A stretch of DNA of 6,862 bases from Nanobdellota archaeon. Lineage in GTDB: Archaea; Nanobdellota; Nanobdellia; SCGC-AAA011-G17; GW2011-AR17. Within the stretch, counting starts at the first letter, position 1; each line of letters starts with the position of its first letter. Location of the stretch: assembly GCA_030018575.1 (NCBI GenBank), contig JASEIA010000078.1, positions 1 to 6,862 of the forward strand, given 5' to 3'. The notes beneath the pieces were generated by a model, which saw only the letters and a list, made by a program, of their open reading frames with translations, ran no database searches and was not told where the DNA came from. Both the position numbers and the translations under genes were made by a program. This document shows positions 1-5,129 of the stretch, in pieces.

Positions 1-453
1 TATCTTTGTTGTAAGGTCGCCGACTACTGTGTGGGAAATGCCGCTTGCGTCAGTGTAAGTTATGGTTATATCTTTCTTTAGCCTGTCGCCAGCAGCCCCT
101 AAACTGCATGATGTCAAGGTAATTCCGTCAGCGGCGCCAAGGATTTCTCCGTCATTCCAAGGGTCGTCGCCATTTGCTTCTAAGTCAGCTGTGCAGCCTG
201 CTATTTCAACGCCAACTGCTGTCATGCTTTGGCCCTTGCCATTTCTCAATATCAGCTGTATGTTGTCAGCACTGTCGTCTGCCTTGAAGCTGTCGCATCC
301 AAACCCCGGCTCCAGTGTGCACGAACTTGGCAAAAACTTCGACGGGCTTAAAACCCCAAAGTACGCCAATGCGCCTATTGCAACCAGTACGACCAGTATT
401 GCCCAGCCATAAGTCATTAAGAACTCCATGGCTGCCTGTCCTTTTTTCTCCAT
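1..453 (-). CDS. Type IV pilin-like protein with class III signal peptide (partial, 3' end off the left edge)
   Basis: The gene reads leftward from ATG at 453 and is open for 151 codons to the window edge. The N-terminus begins MEKKGQAAMEF, followed by a hydrophobic stretch to about residue 31. This is a class III prepilin signal: basic KKG, predicted cleavage after Gly5 by a PibD/FlaK-type peptidase, then Gln at +1 and Glu at +5 of the mature protein. The helix containing MTYGWAILVV is typical of abundant pilins in DPANN archaea. The head has four cysteines (45, 53, 87, 116), enough for two disulphides. The last visible residues (SHTVVGDLTTKI) resemble the usual end of this family, so only a few codons are probably missing. 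The start is supported by a GGAGG site nine bases upstream and a strong TATA box. It is probably a filament subunit, transcribed divergently from the other pilins. Pilin-like nature is near certain; the major-subunit role is inferred. Confidence 0.9.
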   Translation of the reverse strand, partial: MEKKGQAAMEFLMTYGWAILVVLVAIGALAYFGVLSPSKFLPSSCTLEPGFGCDSFKADDSADNIQLILRNGKGQSMTAVGVEIAGCTADLEANGDDPWNDGEILGAADGITLTSCSLGAAGDRLKKDITITYTDASGISHTVVGDLTTKI

Positions 454-462
454 TTAACTCAT

Positions 463-470
463 CCTCCTTT
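463..470 (-). promoter_or_regulatory. Ribosome binding site of the left pilin
   Basis: On the minus strand the sequence reads AAAGGAGGAT, with GGAGG at 467-463 and nine bases before the ATG at 453. This is a good match to the anti-Shine-Dalgarno end of archaeal 16S rRNA. It fixes the start codon and implies a leadered, efficiently translated message. Confidence 0.75.
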
Positions 471-517
471 TTTAAGATTTTATTTGGAAAATCTCTATAA
501 TTCTTAGGGGCTTAAGG

Positions 518-525
518 TATATAAA
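518..525 (-). promoter_or_regulatory. TATA box for the left pilin
   Basis: The minus strand reads AAAAACTTTATATACC, a good archaeal BRE plus TATA arrangement, with the core TTTATATA at 525-518. A transcript start about 25 bases downstream would fall near 495 and give a leader of roughly 40 bases that contains the GGAGG site. The position relative to the gene is as expected. No operator-like repeat is obvious around it. Confidence 0.65.
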
Positions 526-608
526 GTTTTTTATAATGCCTTTTTGCTGTTTTTCTGCTCTTTTCCGGGCAACAAGGCGGAATGCGCTGCTTTTCTTCAA
601 CAACAAAC

Positions 609-616
609 TATAAAAA
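609..616 (+). promoter_or_regulatory. TATA box for the five-pilin operon
   Basis: TATAAAAA lies at 609-616, preceded by an A-rich BRE-like stretch. A transcript start about 25 bases on would fall near 637-640, only a few bases before the ATG at 642. There is no GG-rich ribosome binding site in front of that ATG. The first gene of the operon is therefore probably translated from a leaderless or nearly leaderless message. Confidence 0.6.
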
Positions 617-641
617 ACAATAAGCACACTGAAATAGCATA

Positions 642-1910
642 ATGTCTGGAAAAAGAGGGCAGGTTGGGCTAGAGTATGTTATGATAGTTGGCGCAATCCT
701 TCTCATTACAATACCCCTTTTCTTTTATGCGCTGTATGAAACAAACTACAAGGTCAAGTTGAGCCAGGCAGATGACACTGTTAACACTTTGGCAAATGCA
801 GCTGATGAAATGTATTCAATGGGCCCCGGCTCAAAGAAATACGTGTGGATTTCACTGCCTTCAGGAGTATTAAGCACTTCAGCAATGGGAAAGGAGGTTT
901 CATTGACAGTCACAATGCTTGGCTCTGCAAGCGATTTTACAGCTTCAACAAAAGCAAGCCTTGTGGGCTCGTTTCCTTCAGGCAAAGGCACGTACAGGAT
1001 TGCTGTTGAATCCCTTGAATCAGGGTTTGTAAGGATTGGGGAAAACTACAATGACACGTCTCCGCCAGTAATATTAAGGCATTATCCTAAAGCAGCGCCG
1101 GGGGAGCTTGCGTGCCCGGGGTTTGTGACGCTTGCAGTAGACACTGACGAGCCTTCTGTATGCAAATATTCAAATGGAACAGATGCAGGCAACTATTCAG
1201 GAATGCCATTCTTCTTTGACGGAAGGGGGCTTACGCACGTTGCCCCATTATATCTGCAGCCTAACCTGGATTTTGCATTTTATGCAAGATGCATTGACCC
1301 TTTTGGAAATGTAATGAATTCATCAACAGCCATACTTTTTAGCACAGGAATACCCTGCGGCGCAGAGGGGGCAGGAAACCTTTCGATAAACCTGAGCGAC
1401 GAGCAGGTTCCGCCAGTTGTGCATCTTATAACGCCCCCGGATGGATTTGCAAGAAACTTTTCTTGGGTGGACTTTTCATATACAGTTTTTGACGCAAACA
1501 GCTCAATTTCATACTGCCTTATAATTGCTTCAGGATTAAATTATATCGGTGAATTAAGAAGCTACTTCGGCTGGCAGAACAATCCTTCTGAAAATGCCAC
1601 AAATAATATGACACTAATGATAGACAAGGGCAATTACACATGGTATGTGAACTGCACTGACTCAAGCACAAACCATAATGTGGGCAGGTCTGTGGAGATA
1701 TGGAGCCTAAGAGTGACAAAAACCTTTGCAGAATCTTTTTTAAACAGCTGCGCAGGGAAGTGCGGGTTTGCAGGCTATACTGACGGGGCTTGCAGGCAAA
1801 ATGAGCAAAAGTGCCGCGAGTATCCGGGCGGCGTATGGAAGCCTGAATTCGATCCAGAGTGTAAATACGGAGGTTCAACAGGGGACTTCTGTTGTTGTTT
1901 CAACGCATGA
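642..1910 (+). CDS. Large pilin with two Ig-like modules and a cysteine-rich C-terminus
   Basis: The protein has 422 residues. It starts MSGKRGQVGLEY, a class III signal with predicted cleavage after Gly6, Gln at +1 and Glu at +5, followed by a hydrophobic helix to about residue 31. Residues 36-135 form a pilin-type head. Residues about 138-235 and 253-358 look like two beta-sandwich (Ig or FN3-like) modules, judged from the PPV openings and the internal cysteine-bearing strands. Such modules are frequent in archaeal surface proteins. Residues 368-422 hold eight cysteines at 370, 374, 384, 391, 407 and 417-419. Twelve N-x-S/T sequons suggest dense N-glycosylation outside the cell. The protein is much longer than ordinary pilins (100-200 residues) and is likely an adhesive or tip subunit. 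It is first in the operon, and its stop overlaps the next start (ATGA). Pilin identity is firm; the adhesion role is inferred. Confidence 0.9.
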   Translation: MSGKRGQVGLEYVMIVGAILLITIPLFFYALYETNYKVKLSQADDTVNTLANAADEMYSMGPGSKKYVWISLPSGVLSTSAMGKEVSLTVTMLGSASDFTASTKASLVGSFPSGKGTYRIAVESLESGFVRIGENYNDTSPPVILRHYPKAAPGELACPGFVTLAVDTDEPSVCKYSNGTDAGNYSGMPFFFDGRGLTHVAPLYLQPNLDFAFYARCIDPFGNVMNSSTAILFSTGIPCGAEGAGNLSINLSDEQVPPVVHLITPPDGFARNFSWVDFSYTVFDANSSISYCLIIASGLNYIGELRSYFGWQNNPSENATNNMTLMIDKGNYTWYVNCTDSSTNHNVGRSVEIWSLRVTKTFAESFLNSCAGKCGFAGYTDGACRQNEQKCREYPGGVWKPEFDPECKYGGSTGDFCCCFNA

Positions 1911-2287
1911 AGAAAGCGCAGGCAAGCATTGAATTCATATTTGCGATAGGCGCATTAATACTGATATTTCTCATACTGTTTTATTTTGTGTTTGAAAGAA
2001 GGATGGAATTAAACATTGCAGAAGGCATGCTTTCTGACAAGGATGACTGCAGCAAGATTGCAACAGCAATCACAATGGCTTTTTCCTCAAAAAGCAGCCA
2101 TACATTTAAAATTAATTCAAATGCAACAGTCAGCTCTCTTTCAAGGGCTGTTGAAGCCGGAAACAGCAATTATCCTTGCACTTTTCCTGTTGTTGTTTCA
2201 AACGCAAGCGGAAATGTAATTTACTTAAGCAAGGGAAACATCAATGTTGCTTACGTCGATGGCAAAGTGCAGGTGCAAAATGCGTAA
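1907..2287 (+). CDS. Small class III signal pilin
   Basis: This is a 126-residue protein starting MKKAQASIEF. The signal is short and basic, with predicted cleavage after Ala4, Gln at +1 and Glu at +5, and then a hydrophobic helix to about residue 28 ending in FERR. The head is small and has two cysteines (in DDC and YPC) that could form one disulphide. The spacing after the helix (a DKDDC block, then an amphipathic helix and beta strands) is familiar from short archaeal pilins. I chose ATG 1907 because it overlaps the preceding stop as ATGA and leaves a standard signal. A TTG 15 bases upstream is possible but less likely. No strong ribosome binding site is visible, so translation is probably coupled to the upstream gene. 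It could be a minor or a second structural pilin. Confidence 0.88.
   Translation: MKKAQASIEFIFAIGALILIFLILFYFVFERRMELNIAEGMLSDKDDCSKIATAITMAFSSKSSHTFKINSNATVSSLSRAVEAGNSNYPCTFPVVVSNASGNVIYLSKGNINVAYVDGKVQVQNA
2271..2275 (+). promoter_or_regulatory. Ribosome binding site inside the upstream gene
   Basis: AGGTG lies four bases before the ATG at 2280, inside the last codons of the preceding pilin gene. It matches the GGTG form of archaeal Shine-Dalgarno sites and decides the start of the 158-residue protein, against longer in-frame readings beginning near 2244. Confidence 0.55.
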
Positions 2288-2756
2288 GGGGCAGATTGGC
2301 TCAATTGACCTTTTCATAGCAATTTTTATATTCCTTATCCTGCTTTCAGTGCTTGTCGGCATGTGGAACTTGTATTCCACGCGGCTTAATGAAGGCATTG
2401 AATACGAAAAAATCAGGCTTCTTGCATTTCACATAAGCGATACTTTTGTAAAAACCCCTGGATATCCTTCTGCCTGGGAAAACAGCCCTTCATCAGCAGA
2501 AGCAATAGGGCTTGCATCTTCGGGCAGGGTTTTATCATCTGCAAAAGTGGATGCATTCATCGCAATGAACTATTCAGCTGCAAAGCAAAAAATAAAGGCA
2601 GAGGGATATGATTTCAAATTCAGGATAAAAGACCTGTCAAACAATGTTTTGCTTGCATCAGGCGCAAATATCACAGGGGGCACTGCAATTGCAGTGGAAA
2701 GGTATGTTAAATATGAAAATGAAAAAGCAATCATGGAATTTGCAGTCTGGAAATAG
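2280..2756 (+). CDS. Minor pilin-like protein, variant class III signal
   Basis: This is a 158-residue protein starting MRKGQIGSIDLF, followed by a hydrophobic helix to about residue 30. It has the basic RKG and Gln expected at a class III cleavage site, but the acidic residue is an Asp at +6 of the mature protein, not the usual Glu at +5. The head contains a TPGYPSAW segment, an IGLASSGRVLS segment and a YDFKFRI strand. I recognise this pattern as recurring in DPANN pilus clusters, but it has no characterised function that I know of. The gene overlaps the previous one by eight bases and has its own AGGTG site, so it belongs to the same operon. It probably takes part in filament initiation or the tip complex; that is an inference from position and signal type. 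Confidence 0.82.
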   Translation: MRKGQIGSIDLFIAIFIFLILLSVLVGMWNLYSTRLNEGIEYEKIRLLAFHISDTFVKTPGYPSAWENSPSSAEAIGLASSGRVLSSAKVDAFIAMNYSAAKQKIKAEGYDFKFRIKDLSNNVLLASGANITGGTAIAVERYVKYENEKAIMEFAVWK

Positions 2757-3159
2757 GAAGGGATTTATCCTTTCGCTTGACGCTGTAGTGGCAATACTCA
2801 TAGCTTTTATATTTATTGCAGTCAGCACTTATTATATTGCCAAGGCGAACGAGGACCAGTTTTCAAGAATGCAGATGATGAGGCAGGGCAGCGACATAAT
2901 GGCTGTTCTTGACAGGGAAAGCGTGTTTGAGACAAAAGAGCCTGTATCCATAGGCGATGAGATAAGCTCAATACTGCCTTCTGCATATGAAATGAGGCTT
3001 AAGATAGACGGCACTTTTCCTGAAGAAACAATAATTGTGGAAACAACAAATCAAACCCCTGAAAACCAATTCATTGTGGGGGGAGAGAGGCTGCTTGTGA
3101 TTTCAAACTTGTCAGGAAGCACTTATGCAACTGCAAGGTACTGGATGTGGCTGAGATGA
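2713..3159 (+). CDS. Minor pilin-like protein, GFILSLD type
   Basis: This protein of about 148 residues has the signal RKG-FILSLD followed by a hydrophobic helix ending in STYYIAKA. As in the gene before it, Asp sits at +6 and no Glu is found at +5. The head contains a DIMAVLDR segment, an ILPSAYEMRLKI strand and a C-terminal ATARYWMWLR. The start is uncertain. ATG 2713 has an AGGT nine bases upstream and gives a 17-residue basic n-region. ATG 2719 and TTG 2740 are alternatives that shorten it. With 2713 the gene overlaps its neighbour by 44 bases. Being in tandem with the preceding minor pilin suggests that the two proteins pair, as minor pseudopilins do in type II secretion tips. That comparison is an analogy, not homology shown here. 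Confidence 0.8.
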   Translation: MKMKKQSWNLQSGNRKGFILSLDAVVAILIAFIFIAVSTYYIAKANEDQFSRMQMMRQGSDIMAVLDRESVFETKEPVSIGDEISSILPSAYEMRLKIDGTFPEETIIVETTNQTPENQFIVGGERLLVISNLSGSTYATARYWMWLR

Positions 3160-4025
3160 TGCGCGGCAAAAAACCGGGGGGCGGAAAAAGAGGCATTGTT
3201 CAGAGCATAGGAATGATGATGCTTGCAGGGCTTTTGCTGTCATTGGCAGTGCTTATTTACCATGACACGCAGAAAGGCAATGAAAGATTTTCAGAGATGA
3301 TGGTTTACGACAGGCTTTATGACCTTGACAGCTCAATAAGCTACGGCTTTGGAAAAATACTTCAAAGCAATGGGCTCTCCGCATCGCTTCAGGGAAATTC
3401 ATTCATAATATCAGAATCACTGCCGGGTTCTTCAAGGCTTGTTTCAGAGATTGGCGCGTTTGCCTCCTTTATCAGCGAAAGGCATGCTTCAAACCCCCTT
3501 GTTGCATTCAGCAATTCGACAATGGATTCTGTAAAGCAAACAGTGCCGATTATTATTTCGCCGCATAATATCACAATAAGCCACACTTCTTATCCGTCAG
3601 GAAACCTGCAGGTAGTCCCTTCTTCTGTTAACATAAACAATTACACAATTTACATTGAAGCTTCAAAAACAACTGTTGCATTCAACAGCGCAGGCATGCC
3701 CTCCGGCTCTCTTCCGGTGTCTGTTTCAGTAAAAACACTTACAGGAACATCCTTATGGCGGGGAAATATAAATCCTGCAGCCAGCAACACCCTTTTGCTT
3801 AACTTTGATGCAGGCTTGCCTTTGCCTGAAACAATGACAATAACAGTCAATGATCCTGCAAAACTTGTCATAAACCGGGGCAACATGAGCATTTTGCAAA
3901 CTGTAACTATTGGGCTTCAGCAGATTGGCAATGAACAGGCAGCTGCAAGCTTCCCTGCTTCATTATACTCAATAAGCTTTGAAAACAGCAACCTGAGCAA
4001 GACAGGCACTGTTTTTATCCAATAG
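3156..4025 (+). CDS. Pilin-like protein lacking an acidic residue in the signal helix
   Basis: This is a 289-residue protein starting MMRGKKPGGGKRG, followed by a hydrophobic segment (IVQSIGMMMLAGLLLSLAV) to about residue 33. The long basic n-region ending in KRG resembles a class III signal, but there is no Glu or Asp at +5 or +6, so cleavage and assembly are less certain. The rest is predicted extracellular, with an early helical part (about 40-110) and then a beta-rich, Ser/Thr-rich region carrying five N-x-S/T sequons and no cysteines. The start at 3156 forms an ATGA overlap with the previous stop; ATG 3159 or GTG 3147 are alternatives. It is the last gene of the pilin run. It could be a minor pilin at a filament end, or a membrane-anchored stalk protein. 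Confidence 0.78.
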   Translation: MMRGKKPGGGKRGIVQSIGMMMLAGLLLSLAVLIYHDTQKGNERFSEMMVYDRLYDLDSSISYGFGKILQSNGLSASLQGNSFIISESLPGSSRLVSEIGAFASFISERHASNPLVAFSNSTMDSVKQTVPIIISPHNITISHTSYPSGNLQVVPSSVNINNYTIYIEASKTTVAFNSAGMPSGSLPVSVSVKTLTGTSLWRGNINPAASNTLLLNFDAGLPLPETMTITVNDPAKLVINRGNMSILQTVTIGLQQIGNEQAAASFPASLYSISFENSNLSKTGTVFIQ

Positions 4026-4031
4026 CAAACC

Positions 4032-4039
4032 ATATAAAA
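4032..4039 (+). promoter_or_regulatory. Internal TATA box before the motor genes
   Basis: ATATAAAA lies in the 51-base gap that is the only real spacer on the plus strand before the motor genes. A start about 25 bases downstream falls near 4060, leaving a short leader that contains the AGAGGT site. It suggests that the membrane protein and ATPase can be expressed separately from the pilins, although read-through from 642 is not excluded. Confidence 0.5.
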
Positions 4040-4067
4040 GCAAAAACACATTATAAGTGCATTAAAA

Positions 4068-4073
4068 AGAGGT
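4068..4073 (+). promoter_or_regulatory. Ribosome binding site of the membrane protein gene
   Basis: AGAGGT lies three bases before the ATG at 4077. It fits the archaeal GAGGT-type site and supports this start. Confidence 0.6.
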
Positions 4074-4076
4074 AAA

Positions 4077-5129
4077 ATGGGCGAGTATGAGAAGATAGTA
4101 TTGGAATCTATGTTTTGGACAGGCTTTGCAATTATCCTGCTTCCCGTCTTTTATCCGCAGCTTATGTTTTTTGCAATCATCGTAAGCTTTGCTTTAATGT
4201 TCTTCACAGTTGCAAAAGAGGGGTTTTCGCTTGCAAAGGGCAGGACATTCATGGAAACAGTAAAGAAAAATGAGATTCCTCTTCTGCACAAGTGCCTTGC
4301 CGCAATAGCCATAATCCTTGCGGCAGTATACATTTATTTTGACGGGGATGCCGCTTACAACTCGCTGCAGAACTTCCTTGCATGGCTTGTTTCAGCAAGC
4401 TCTGTCAGCGCGCTGGCGCTTATAGCCATGGGGGTTATATTTGCCTCGCTTGTTCTTTTTGAGCCGAGCAGGAGATTTCTCAGGAAAGTCGGAATTCTGA
4501 GAAAGAAGGAAAAGCGGATGTTAAGGCTGTGGATGAGAATAACCAAAAGAAAATGGAGAACATCCGGATATTATTGGAGCAACTTTTCTTTTGCAAAAAT
4601 GTTCAGGCATGGAAAAAAGAAAAAACCAAGGAAAAAAGGCAAAATCCTTGTTCGCGCGCCAATGGCCTCTGCAGAGAAGCTGCTTGCCTCTGCTTTCATA
4701 CTTGTGATAACAATTATCCTTATCCTCAACAATAAAGGGATATTTTCATCTCAAAAGCCGATGCATCTTGCAATCCTCATAGGCTTGTTTGTGCTTTTTG
4801 CGGCATTGGCGGGATTTTCTTCATACTCAAACGCAATGCATCCAGGAAAGGAGCATGGAAAGCCTGATATTAAGCCTGCTGCAAGGGAAAAAATAGTGCA
4901 GGCTGTTGCAAAGGCCGGAAAGTATGAAACAGACATTGACAGGCTTTACAAGACAATAGGCAAGGCTGAAGTTATAAATATAACACAGGCTGCTGCAATG
5001 TTCAGGATAACAAAAGAGCAGGCGGAGGAATGGGGCAAGATACTCGAAAGCCATGGGCTTATCGAGCTTAACTACCCGGCATTGGGAGAACTGCAATTAT
5101 GCAAAAAGAAATTGAAGCCTACAGAATAG
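4077..5129 (+). CDS. Polytopic membrane protein with basic linker and C-terminal winged-helix-like domain
   Basis: The protein has 350 residues. Hydrophobic segments lie at about 12-28, 29-46, 71-88, 104-128, 201-217 and 229-248, so six membrane helices are likely, arranged four plus two. The segment between them (131-190) has 25 Lys/Arg and one acidic residue in 60, so it should face the cytoplasm. Residues about 268-345 look like a winged helix: a YETDID.LY start, a helix pair ending in EEWGKILESHGLIEL, and a short NYPALGE wing. Similar tails occur in DPANN proteins near pilus ATPases, in my recollection. It does not look like a PilC/TadC/ArlJ platform, which carries paired cytoplasmic four-helix bundles. 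It overlaps the ATPase gene, so the two products probably work together. It may be a membrane adaptor or regulator of the motor; the function is unknown. Confidence 0.85.
   Translation: MGEYEKIVLESMFWTGFAIILLPVFYPQLMFFAIIVSFALMFFTVAKEGFSLAKGRTFMETVKKNEIPLLHKCLAAIAIILAAVYIYFDGDAAYNSLQNFLAWLVSASSVSALALIAMGVIFASLVLFEPSRRFLRKVGILRKKEKRMLRLWMRITKRKWRTSGYYWSNFSFAKMFRHGKKKKPRKKGKILVRAPMASAEKLLASAFILVITIILILNNKGIFSSQKPMHLAILIGLFVLFAALAGFSSYSNAMHPGKEHGKPDIKPAAREKIVQAVAKAGKYETDIDRLYKTIGKAEVINITQAAAMFRITKEQAEEWGKILESHGLIELNYPALGELQLCKKKLKPTE
5084..5088 (+). promoter_or_regulatory. Ribosome binding site of the ATPase, inside the upstream gene
   Basis: GGGAG lies ten bases before the ATG at 5099 and within the coding sequence of the membrane protein. 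It supports the overlapping start over a later GTG at 5147. Confidence 0.5.

Larger units (their letters stand above)
454..641. promoter_or_regulatory. Divergent intergenic region between two pilin transcription units
   Basis: This 188-base AT-rich spacer separates the leftward pilin from the rightward pilin cluster. It holds a TATA box for each direction, about 90 bases apart (518-525 minus, 609-616 plus). Between them lies a pyrimidine-rich plus-strand stretch (about 538-570) with several T-runs. No convincing small gene is present. The T-runs are not after a plus-strand gene end, so I do not call a terminator. A shared regulator could act here, but no clear inverted repeat was found. Confidence 0.6.

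Noticed and set aside
62..412. Open plus-strand frame of 116 codons
   Set aside because: It is antisense to the left pilin, whose minus-strand reading has a signal peptide, ribosome binding site and TATA box. The plus-strand product has no coherent features.
538..570. T-run terminator in the divergent spacer
   Set aside because: No plus-strand gene ends upstream of it, and the stretch lies between two promoters.
1519..1878. Minus-strand open frame of 119 codons
   Set aside because: It is antisense to the second Ig-like and cysteine-rich part of the large pilin. It has no promoter or ribosome binding site, and its composition mirrors the sense gene.
1892..1906. TTG start for the 126-residue pilin
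   Set aside because: The ATG at 1907 overlaps the previous stop as ATGA and gives a standard short KKA signal; the upstream TTG has no supporting site.
2244..2279. Upstream in-frame start for the 158-residue protein
   Set aside because: It would add a non-basic, cysteine-bearing extension before the RKG signal. The ATG at 2280 has an AGGTG site at proper spacing.
2644..2712. Longer N-terminus for the GFILSLD pilin
   Set aside because: It would put a long polar extension in front of the prepilin signal and overlap the neighbour by over 110 bases.
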